Origin: Rhodospira trueperi | Lineage (GTDB): Bacteria > Pseudomonadota > Alphaproteobacteria > Rhodospirillales > Rhodospirillaceae | Reading direction: 5' to 3' | Length of the DNA stretch: 43,186 bases | NCBI RefSeq assembly: GCF_900101965.1 | Contig: NZ_FNAP01000010.1 | Span: 1-43,186 of the forward strand | Part shown: piece after piece, positions 9,301-15,291 of the stretch | Layout: the number at the start of each line of letters is the position of its first letter | How positions within the stretch are numbered: position 1 is the stretch's first letter | Program-made: the position numbers and the translations under genes | The notes under the pieces: model-generated | What the model saw: only the letters and a program-made list of their open reading frames with translations | Database searches by the model: none | What the model was told of the DNA's origin: nothing

Positions 9301-12300
9301 TCGGGTTTGCCGGCTGTGTTGCCGAGCCGCCGCATCTCCTTGCGGATGCGCCCCTTCAGGAAGGCGCGCTTGGGCCACCATGTCTCGCGGGCGACGGCCC
9401 ATCGCCGAGCCAAGGCATCGCCATCCAACTCGCGCCAGGCCATGGGATCGAACGGAACACTGAGATCCCGCTGGGCCGCCAGATAGTCCCGCAGATGCGT
9501 CACCGCCTGGTCGAGTGCCTCCAGGCGCTCGGCACCGTCGGGACCGAAGGCGCAGGCGGTCTGGCGGCGATGCGACTCCCGCAGCACCTGGGCGAGGTCC
9601 ACAAGGGCATCCAGGCGGCCGGGTGTGAGCGTCGGACAGTCGAAGCCGACGGCGTTCGCGAAGGCGGCGCAGGCGGCCCGCAGGTCGCGGGCGGTTCGCG
9701 TCAGGGTCTCGGACCCCTCAACGAGGTGCGTTTCCCACTGCGGGGACCAGTCGCCGCCCAGCACGCCCCGCAGCGGGCTCGCGGATAGATTGCGCACGGC
9801 GCCGGCCTGGATCGCCAGCGCCTCGACGGCCTCGCGCATGGCCTCCAGGGTCGCCTCGTCGTGCATGTCGGCCTTGGGCCAGCGGAGCGAGACGTGCGCC
9901 GCCAGGGCTGCGTCCCGGATCGACACGCCGACGGCGTGGTGCGGCGTCAGGCCGTTGCGGTGGCGCGCATGCAGGTGATCGACCACCTGATTGAGGCGGT
10001 CGCGCAGGGTGCGCAGGCGCTCGGCCTCGCGGTGCCAGGTGGCGGCGTCGTGCGGCTGCCCGCCCGTCCACGCCTCGCCAAGCTGGCGCAGCACATCGGC
10101 CTTGCGCGCCTTGTTGGAGTGCAGTTGCAGGCAGAAGGGACCCAGCCCGATGCGCTCCAGCCGGCGGTGAACCACCTCCAGGGCCGCCGCCTTCTCGGAC
10201 ACGAACAGCACGGACTTCCCGCTGCCCAGCAGGTGGGCGATCATGTTGGCGATGGTCTGGCTCTTGCCGGTGCCGGGCGGCCCGATGATGACGAAGGTTT
10301 TGCCCCTGTCAGCCGTGGCGATGGCCGCCATCTGCGACGAATCCGCTGGCAGTGGCGCCAGCAGGTCGGACGGCGCGTACAATCGGTCCACCTGGGCGCC
10401 GTCGACGAAGCGAATGTCGCTGGGGAACGGGTCGCGCGGCGTGTCGATCAGGTGCTGGACAACGGCGTTGCGACGCAGGGCGTCGGTGCGATCGACCAGA
10501 TCCTTCCACATCAGGTACTTGGCGAACGAGAAGTGGCCCAGGACCACGTCCTCGACCACCTCGAAGCCAGGCGCGTCCTTGATCGCGTGGCGAACCCTGG
10601 TCCAGATGCCGGCGACGTCGATGCCGCTGTGATCCTCCGGCAGCGGGCCGTCCAGCCCGCCGATGTGGATGTCGAAGTCCTTGCGTAACATCTCCAGCAG
10701 CGTGGTGTTGAAGCGCGGCTCGTCATCGTGGGCGGTCAGCCTCACGCCGCTGCGCACCGAGGTTCGGTCCAGCGCCACCGGCATCAGGATCAGGGGCGCG
10801 CGGAAGCGGCGGTCGTCCTTGTCATCGCGTTTCCACAACAGGAAGCCCAGGGCCAGGAACAGCGTGTTGGCGCCGCCTTCCTGCAACGCGGTGCGGGACC
10901 GGCGGTAGATTTCGACCAGCCGGCGAGACAGCTCGGCCTCCGGCAGATCGACCAGGACCTGATTGTGTTCGAGAGCGTCGGCCGCGTAGTCCTGGGTGAT
11001 CGCCTCACCGGTGCGCTGACGGTGCAGGTCCGCATCCTGCCCGGGCGCGGAGCGGTGCGGCACCGGCTGGACGGCGATCCGGGCGTTGGCGGCAAGCTTG
11101 TCTTCCAGCAGACCCGGATCGGGGCAAATGAGGGACAGACTGGTGGTGCTGGCGCGGTGGTGCAGCATCGGATTGCGCACCGAGAGATCGAGCAGCCGCC
11201 GGTGCCAGCGCTCCAACCGCCCCGCCGGGGTGTCGTCCTGCACCGGCGCCTCGGGCGCGGCGTCGAAGCCGGGCAGCGGTGGCGGTGCCTCCAGCCCCAG
11301 AACCACGGTCGGCGCCGCCAGGGCGGCGGGCTCCATCCCGTCCGCCGGGCCGCTCTTCAGGCCCAGGGGGGCGATCCGGAACGCCCGCGCGCGGCGGATG
11401 TCGACGGCGGCGCCGAACGTTTCGTCGCGCTCTGGCAACACCTGATCGCCGGCCGCCTCGATGGCGCGCGTGAACGGCGGCGGCGGGTTGGACGTGACGT
11501 AGGTGGTCTCAAACAGCAGCAGTTCCTTCAGCGCCACCCGCTTGCGCAGCGGCTCGGCCTCGTCAATGACGATGGTCGACAACTGCTCCGGTTGCAGCCA
11601 CACGCCGATCAGCGCGTGGCCCTGCGGCAGCACCACGACGGGATTGAGCCCCGCCTGCTCCAGCGCCGAACAGAACAGCATGGTGAGGTCGAGACAGGTC
11701 GCTAGGCCACTGTCCATGATCTGGCCGGGCAGCCGGATCTTCTGGCCGTCCCGCTCGAAGCTGGCCGGCGGCATGGCGTAGTTGAGGCCGAGGTTGGCGA
11801 TGGCCGTGTAGATGGCGGCAGCGATCTCCCAGACGCGCTCGCGCCGGCCGGACTGATAGCCGTCGATGCCGCTCGGCCGGCCGGCGTGGCGCAACACCTC
11901 CGCCGCGTCACCGAGAATCCGGTCGACCACCGGGTCGTTGGGCACCGAGAACGCCGCCAGTTGCTCCGGCATGTAACCCGCGCCGCCCCACTCGTTGTAG
12001 GCCAGCAATTCGATGGGGCGGGTGGTTTCGGCCAGGCACACGCCCGCATGTTCGGCGCGGATGGTCAGCGTGCCGCGCACCGCATCGGCCAAGTTGAGCA
12101 GGAACTGGCCGTCGACCTCGACGTCGGGGGTCTTCACCGCCACGGACGTCCCCGGCCCGATCCGGTCCAGTGTCCAGACCGCATCGCGAAAGAACGGCGG
12201 CGTCGCGGTGGCGGTCACGGTCACATTGTCGAGGGCGGTGTCGGGACCGCGGTTTTCCACGCTCAGCGCGCGCACAACCGGAAACGCGCTCTGGTGGCAA

Positions 12301-12365
12301 GCGAAGTTCACTTTCGGTGTCGTTTCGACGTGAAGGATCAGCCCCTCGGACTCCGCCCCATCCAT
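6345..12365 (-). CDS. giant DUF4011 / SF1 helicase / Vsr-like nuclease / DUF3320 protein
   Basis: A 2006-residue protein. In order: an N-terminal beta-sandwich-like part, a Cys-His domain with ATCLDLTMLFCSALEQAG and QGHALIGVWL that looks transglutaminase/papain-like, the DUF4011 block (WHRRLLDLSVRNPMLHH), an SF1 helicase with GPPGTGKS (about residue 694), VIFDEASQ (about 1330), LSLHYRSRRESL and NVALTRARFEMRVF, then a Vsr/MTES_1575-type nuclease (ESAVLRALRERGWEV, YRVDLGV, GIECDGAMYHSA, about 1630-1710), an Ala/Glu-rich linker, and DUF3320 near the C-terminus. This architecture (DUF4011-helicase-Vsr) has, to my memory, been reported as phage defence. The start is the ATG at 12365, with GGGGG just upstream; the longer open frame beyond it overlaps another gene and is not family-like. 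The frame is intact. Confidence 0.93.
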   Translation of the reverse strand: MDGAESEGLILHVETTPKVNFACHQSAFPVVRALSVENRGPDTALDNVTVTATATPPFFRDAVWTLDRIGPGTSVAVKTPDVEVDGQFLLNLADAVRGTLTIRAEHAGVCLAETTRPIELLAYNEWGGAGYMPEQLAAFSVPNDPVVDRILGDAAEVLRHAGRPSGIDGYQSGRRERVWEIAAAIYTAIANLGLNYAMPPASFERDGQKIRLPGQIMDSGLATCLDLTMLFCSALEQAGLNPVVVLPQGHALIGVWLQPEQLSTIVIDEAEPLRKRVALKELLLFETTYVTSNPPPPFTRAIEAAGDQVLPERDETFGAAVDIRRARAFRIAPLGLKSGPADGMEPAALAAPTVVLGLEAPPPLPGFDAAPEAPVQDDTPAGRLERWHRRLLDLSVRNPMLHHRASTTSLSLICPDPGLLEDKLAANARIAVQPVPHRSAPGQDADLHRQRTGEAITQDYAADALEHNQVLVDLPEAELSRRLVEIYRRSRTALQEGGANTLFLALGFLLWKRDDKDDRRFRAPLILMPVALDRTSVRSGVRLTAHDDEPRFNTTLLEMLRKDFDIHIGGLDGPLPEDHSGIDVAGIWTRVRHAIKDAPGFEVVEDVVLGHFSFAKYLMWKDLVDRTDALRRNAVVQHLIDTPRDPFPSDIRFVDGAQVDRLYAPSDLLAPLPADSSQMAAIATADRGKTFVIIGPPGTGKSQTIANMIAHLLGSGKSVLFVSEKAAALEVVHRRLERIGLGPFCLQLHSNKARKADVLRQLGEAWTGGQPHDAATWHREAERLRTLRDRLNQVVDHLHARHRNGLTPHHAVGVSIRDAALAAHVSLRWPKADMHDEATLEAMREAVEALAIQAGAVRNLSASPLRGVLGGDWSPQWETHLVEGSETLTRTARDLRAACAAFANAVGFDCPTLTPGRLDALVDLAQVLRESHRRQTACAFGPDGAERLEALDQAVTHLRDYLAAQRDLSVPFDPMAWRELDGDALARRWAVARETWWPKRAFLKGRIRKEMRRLGNTAGKPDPEHDAPVLARLRRHGEAIDRLGPILEAVKGWRGHDSAPDDMDRLRDLGQRARQAAGRLADDATALTALRARLRDLLHDGNDLLAADAPVGVVARSLDQAMDAYREAHQAFDRQRGAPSAGTDAAAAPDLDAVVDMAAGIAGARAELREWCAWRRRRTQAIDLDLMPMVEALEAGRIDPTQARDVFEAAYCTWWAAAIIGEDEVLRTFSTAEHEAAIQKFREVDETFQALTAAYIVARLRGDMPDQETVTRGSQWGILNRELQKKARHKPVRQLVQEIPDVLGTLAPCLMMSPLSVAQYLPAEQTPFDVVIFDEASQITVWDAVGAIARGRQLIVAGDPKQMPPTNFFDRSDDDIDGDVETDVTLESILDEMRGASIPERVLSLHYRSRRESLIAFSNSRYYEDQLVTFPAPSVRDHGVALVRTEGHYARGKARHNEGEARAVVDEVVRRLTHPDEAVRALSIGVVTFNAEQQTLIENLLDEARGRQPEIEWAFAADGLEEPVFVKNLETVQGDERDVILFSITYGPDRTGHMTMNFGPLNKQGGERRLNVALTRARFEMRVFSSLAPERIDLSRTQARAVTDLKHFLEFAERGPSALGSAVFGSVGDVESPFESAVLRALRERGWEVHPQIGVSRYRVDLGVVHPDLPGSYLAGIECDGAMYHSAANARERDKIRQAVLESLGWTLFRIWSTDWWHHADAALGTVDAALRAHLEADRARRAEAAAAKAEAEAKAMAEAEAQTETETKGMPHKETAAPAGTGSTGPAETHGTARNTDLFGDVGPLDAPAAPRPLAAADRSPTDGETASRSADSPAPPRDAGPLDVARTYVVSTFNAPDLASDPEAFYDDSYDGRLAAMVRHVVDTEGPVHEDILVRRIARHHGFKRAGRLIRERVLEVAGDHAARTTEDVGVFYWAKAPDHGHPAPARCQGRDDDVRSVDYICAAELRSINADLDLMGDPGALARAIGLARLSQSARDRLERVLA

Positions 12366-12437
12366 GATGTCCCCCGTTTCCAACACCGGACAATCGTTGC
12401 TCAAGGGGGCGCCGGGCGCAAGAATGGATCGGGTTTG

Positions 12438-12824
12438 GTGCTGGTCATCGCGGCCGGACGCCGCGCGGTCCTTGGAGGCGAGCGTGCGCCTTTCGACAAC
12501 ACCGCTCACCTGCCCCTCGTGTTCCTGCCCTCGCTCGATCGTCAGGCCGACCCGCCCGACCCCGCGTGTCGCGCCCTGAGGGCGTCGGCGCGGAGCATCG
12601 AATACATCACGGCCCAGGGCACCGGGTTCGGCCAGAGCGACGGGTTCGCCCTGTTCTCGCACCTCAAGGACGGGCGCGTCCGGTTCCGCGTGCGGAGCCA
12701 GGGCCAGTGGATGATTTCCGTCAACCACAAGGAGGACGTGACGCCGAACGGCCCGCTCGCCGATCTGGTCGGCAAGGCCGATCAGGTCTACCACGGCGCC
12801 ACCCTGACGTTCAGCGTTCGGTAG
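12438..12824 (+). CDS. unknown protein divergent from the DUF4011 gene
   Basis: About 128 residues. The C-terminal part (IEYITAQGTGFGQSDGFALF, then HLKDGRVRFRVRSQGQWMIS and a final strand-rich HGATLTFSVR) has the alternating pattern and composition of a real beta-rich protein, unlike the shadow frames around it. The chosen start is a GTG at 12438, 72 bases from the ATG of the divergent giant gene, leaving room for back-to-back promoters. No good ribosome-binding site is visible, so the start is uncertain and the N-terminus may be damaged. No family is recognised. The position suggests an accessory or regulatory partner of the DUF4011 protein, which is only inference. Confidence 0.5.
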   Translation: MLVIAAGRRAVLGGERAPFDNTAHLPLVFLPSLDRQADPPDPACRALRASARSIEYITAQGTGFGQSDGFALFSHLKDGRVRFRVRSQGQWMISVNHKEDVTPNGPLADLVGKADQVYHGATLTFSVR

Positions 12825-12857
12825 AGCGAACCGCGACCAATCCGAGACACGATGGTT

Positions 12858-12894
12858 CCGGATTGGGTTTCGGCCGGATTGGGTTTCGGATTGG
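12858..12894 (+). repeat. perfect 16-bp tandem duplication plus partial third copy
   Basis: The unit CCGGATTGGGTTTCGG occurs at 12858-12873 and again, without change, at 12874-12889. It is followed by ATTGG, the inner part of a third unit. It lies just downstream of the unknown plus-strand gene. Confidence 0.9.
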
Positions 12895-12934
12895 CCGCGT
12901 CGCTCTGCTCGTGGTGGTCGATTTAGCCCGACGG

Positions 12935-13020
12935 CCGACCGTTGGCTGACCGGTCGGCCGTCGGGGGGAGGGGCCGGGCGACCGACCGTTGGCTAGGCGG
13001 TCGACCGTCGGGGGGAGGGG
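12935..13020 (+). repeat. 39-bp direct repeat (two copies, four mismatches)
   Basis: Copy 1 is 12935-12973 and copy 2 is 12982-13020. Both begin CCGACCGTTGGCT and end CCGTCGGGGGGAGGGG. They differ at four positions in the middle. The 47-base offset leaves an 8-base spacer. Confidence 0.85.
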
Positions 13021-13036
13021 TCGCGCCCCCCGACGG
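13005..13036 (+). repeat. strong G/C-run hairpin
   Basis: CCGTCGGGGGG (13005-13015) pairs perfectly with CCCCCCGACGG (13026-13036) around a 10-base loop. The 5' arm plus loop carry runs of six and four G. No T-run follows, so it is not an ordinary terminator. It could be a structured end of the upstream plus-strand transcript or a G-rich repeat. Confidence 0.7.
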
Positions 13037-13142
13037 CCCCCGATGGCCGTCAACGCGGTGCCCATGCTGCCACACCACGCTGTTCGGCCGGAGATTAAGG
13101 GTCCGCCGGCTTGGCCGCCGATGGGACGACCATCGCCACAGT

Positions 13143-13383
13143 AGTGCGAGTGCGTGTCATTTGCATCCGAAAATCCTGCCGTTCCAAATCTTTCGGGTTA
13201 ATGGGCGACATGCCCCGGGGAAAGAATGGTCGGATCGCGAGCGATCCTCGCGAGAAAACCCGCGTGTCGGGCGCCGGCTAGGTGGCGGGCCTGGGGACAC
13301 CGAGAACGTCCGATCCGTCCTGTCTCATCCCCTCCCCCGAAGACCGTTGGGTCCACAAAAGTGCGAATGCGACTCGATTGCAT
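13143..13383 (+). repeat. 24-bp imperfect repeat pair upstream of the DUF2892 gene
   Basis: AGTGCGAGTGCG...TTTGCAT at 13143-13166 recurs as AGTGCGAATGCG...ATTGCAT at 13360-13383, with 19 of 24 positions equal. The second copy contains the partial palindrome AATGC-N9-GCATT. The form recalls alphaproteobacterial Fur-type operators (TGCGAAT/ATTGCA), but this is not established here. Confidence 0.4.
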
Positions 13384-13494
13384 TTATTCATGGACGCGGA
13401 CCCACCCCTCGGTCTACCATCCTCAGAGTCAGGCGATCCGCTTTCGGATGGTCGCCTACGCACCGTTTCACGTCCTCGGAGGGAAAGCCAGACC

Positions 13495-13743
13495 ATGTCC
13501 AAGAACCTCAGCACTCTCGACCGCCTGCTGCGATTTGGCGTTGGCATGACGCTGATCTTCGCCGCCATATGGTGGGAACCCCTGTCCCTCTGGGGCTGGA
13601 TCGGAGTGATTCCGGTCGTCACCGCCCTGGTCGGCTGGTGCCCGTTCTACCTGCCATGGGGTTTCAGAACCCGCAAGACCGAGCAGGCGTCGGCGCCCGG
13701 GGCCAAGCGTGCGCCCTCCCCCAGGCAATCGCCCGCCGGGTAA
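13495..13743 (+). CDS. DUF2892 (YgaP-type) small inner-membrane protein
   Basis: Eighty-two residues. The opening MSKNLSTLDRLLRFGVGMTL, the helix pair IFAAIWWEPLSLWGWIGVIP and VVTALVGWCPFYLPWGF are diagnostic of DUF2892, a two-helix membrane domain of unknown function often found alone or fused to rhodanese. The WCP(F/L)Y motif is present. Start is the ATG at 13495, with GGAGGG about 10 bases upstream; the frame is open further 5' but not family-like. The tail (about residues 60-82) is basic and probably cytoplasmic. It stands alone. Confidence 0.85.
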   Translation: MSKNLSTLDRLLRFGVGMTLIFAAIWWEPLSLWGWIGVIPVVTALVGWCPFYLPWGFRTRKTEQASAPGAKRAPSPRQSPAG

Positions 13744-13854
13744 TCCCGCCGCCCGCTCACAGGAACACGCCAGCGCAAGCCACGGGACAGGATGAGCGGA
13801 GCGGGCAACCGCGCCTTTTGCTGTTCGGCAGCTCGCGCGGCGCCGACCTGAAGG

Positions 13855-13887
13855 TCTCCCGGCTTTCGCACAAGCGAAGCCGGGAGA
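13855..13887. terminator. long perfect hairpin downstream of the DUF2892 gene
   Basis: TCTCCCGGCTT (13855-13865) pairs with AAGCCGGGAGA (13877-13887), and inside it CGC/GCG pair around an ACAA loop with a single bulged T. No T-run follows on either strand. It probably ends or stabilises the DUF2892 transcript; the call as terminator is tentative. Confidence 0.45.
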
Positions 13888-13976
13888 CGGGGCGTTGGCG
13901 CTGGCGCGGCCGGGCGAACCCCTGAAGGGGGTCACGGCCCTCGGCTCCATGCTCCCACCGGACCGGAGGCAGGATC

Positions 13977-14243
13977 ATGAGACAGGACCCCGAACGCATT
14001 CGTACGCTGACGGCATCGACGTCCCCGTGCATCGCGGCCATCGCGGAAAGCGAGGGCATGGTGCCCCTGCTTGCCGCAGCGTGGACCGACATGACGCTCC
14101 GCCAGCCGCATGGGCGTCAGACCATTCGCGAGGTCCTGGACCGGGCGGCGCGCACAGCCAATCGCCGTGGCGATCGCATGGCCGCGTCGCGGTACCATGA
14201 CGCCTTGCGCGAGTTCGACCGGTCCTTTGAGGCAAGGTCGTGA
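13977..14243 (+). CDS. small hypothetical protein, first of a coupled pair
   Basis: Eighty-eight residues, soluble, rich in Arg and Ala, with no signal peptide or membrane segment. The middle reads IAAIAESEGMVPLLAAAWTD and the end DRMAASRYHDALREFDRSFE looks helical. The ATG at 13977 follows a strong GGAGG ribosome-binding site, which makes it more than a chance frame. It overlaps the next ORF by four bases. No family recognised. Confidence 0.6.
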   Translation: MRQDPERIRTLTASTSPCIAAIAESEGMVPLLAAAWTDMTLRQPHGRQTIREVLDRAARTANRRGDRMAASRYHDALREFDRSFEARS

Positions 14244-14578
14244 AATCCATGACCATGCGGATCGTTGACAGCGCCATGATCGACGGCTCATCCGCGCGAA
14301 GCGCACGCGCCCTGGCGCGACCCACCGCGTGGACCACCGAAGACCCACGGGCGCGCGCCGCCGCAGCCCACGCCCGTGTCGCCTTGAAAACGGCGCGCAG
14401 CGCGGGGCGTGCCATGAAACGACATGATACCGAGACGTTTGGTGGAACCGCCGAGCCCGCCGTGACAAACGTGCTCAACGACCCGCTCATTCACTCCATG
14501 ATGCACCGCGACGGCGTGCCCTTGGAGTCACTGCAAGCCTTGATTCGCGACGCCCGGGCGCGCTTGCGCGCGCTGTAG
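14240..14578 (+). CDS. small hypothetical protein, second of a coupled pair
   Basis: About 112 residues from a GTG at 14240 that overlaps the previous stop as GTGA; an ATG at 14249 is an equally possible start. The first two thirds are Ala/Arg-rich and helical. The end (NDPLIHSMMHRDGVPLESLQ, then a basic ARARLRAL) looks like a genuine conserved tail. Translational coupling to the previous ORF is likely. No family recognised. The IS66 relic begins about 50 bases downstream, so the gene could be trimmed. Confidence 0.5.
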   Translation: MKSMTMRIVDSAMIDGSSARSARALARPTAWTTEDPRARAAAAHARVALKTARSAGRAMKRHDTETFGGTAEPAVTNVLNDPLIHSMMHRDGVPLESLQALIRDARARLRAL

Positions 14579-14629
14579 CCTCGACCGCCTCACCACCACC
14601 GAGCCCCTCGGGGCGACAGGGGGAAACTT

Positions 14630-14795
14630 CTGTATTGGGATGGGCAGGTCTTCTGCCTGTACTACAAGGTGCTGGCGCATGGCCGCTTCCCCTGGCCGTC
14701 CGGAGGCGACGGGACCGTGCGACTGACGCCGGCACAGCTGGCGATGCCGTGGGAGGGGATCGAGGTGGCGCGGGCGGTGGCCGAGCCGGCCCCGG
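14630..14795 (+). pseudogene. IS66-family TnpB (accessory protein) C-terminal fragment
   Basis: The frame gives LYWDGQVFCLYYKVLAHGRF, then PWPS...DGTVRLTPAQLAM and WEGIE. This is the C-terminal half of IS66 TnpB, an accessory protein required for transposition. The N-terminal half and tnpA are missing. No start codon fits, so this is a relic. Confidence 0.8.
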
Positions 14796-14819
14796 CCGAG
14801 GAGGAAGAGACCGACCCGT

Positions 14820-15162
14820 CCCCGAGAGCGAGACAGCATCGGACCCGGGCCAGCCGTCCCAGAAGACCGCGCCGCGCCGTCGCAAGAAGCCCAAGGTGGT
14901 TGCCGGACACCCCCCGCGCGAACGCATCGTCCTGGGCCCGGGCGAGCAGTGTCCGGCCTGCGGCAGGCCGCTGCGCCTGGTGGGCGAGGTTCTGGCCGAC
15001 GCCATGACCCTCATCGAGACCGCCAAGATGAGCGGCCTGAATCCGGAGGCCTACCTGACCGACATCCTGGCCCGGATCAACGATCACACGATCAACCGCC
15101 TGGACGACCTGCTCAAATGGAACTGGCGCGCAGCCAACGCCTGCCAGACCGCCGCCGCGTAA
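14820..15162 (+). pseudogene. IS66-family transposase TnpC with large internal deletion
   Basis: The frame has the TnpC spacer and zinc-binding region (RRRKKPKV...HPPRERIVLG, then CPACGRPLRLVGE). It then jumps straight to the C-terminal IS66 element (TLIETAKMSGLNPEAYLTD, INDHTINRLDDLLKWNW) at about 15003. Several hundred residues, including the whole DDE catalytic core, are gone. The join is in frame, so a short fusion could be made, but it cannot transpose. Confidence 0.82.
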
Positions 15163-15187
15163 TCTTCAAGCCCCTATCTCGGCGGCC

Positions 15188-15203
15188 CAGAGCGGCCGGT
15201 TAC
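15188..15203 (+). repeat. probable right tip of the IS66 relic
   Basis: CAGAGCGGCCGGTTAC shortly after the TnpC stop reads GTAACCGGCCGC on the other strand, matching the GTAA start usual for IS66 ends. The left tip is not found. Confidence 0.4.
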
Positions 15204-15291
15204 CACCCGCCAACCCCCGATGAATAATCCAGGCCCGCTCGCCCCGACGCTGCGGATCATCCCAAGTGAGTTCCGGCCACCACCAGCACGA

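Larger units (their letters stand above)
12825..13494. other. repeat-rich non-coding stretch
   Basis: No convincing gene. It holds a perfect 16-base tandem duplication, a 39-base direct repeat, a G-rich hairpin and a separated 24-base imperfect repeat, each listed on its own. The final part carries the ribosome-binding site of the DUF2892 gene. Confidence 0.6.

Noticed and set aside
8148-9788. Long plus-strand frame opposite the DUF4011 gene
   Set aside because: Low-complexity composition and no domain; shadow of the helicase-coding strand.
12366-12794. Longer N-terminus for the DUF4011 protein
   Set aside because: The added residues are unlike the family, overlap the divergent gene, and a good RBS with ATG lies at 12365.
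12858-13020. CRISPR array
   Set aside because: The repeats are directly tandem or have an 8-base spacer, with only two copies; no cas genes.
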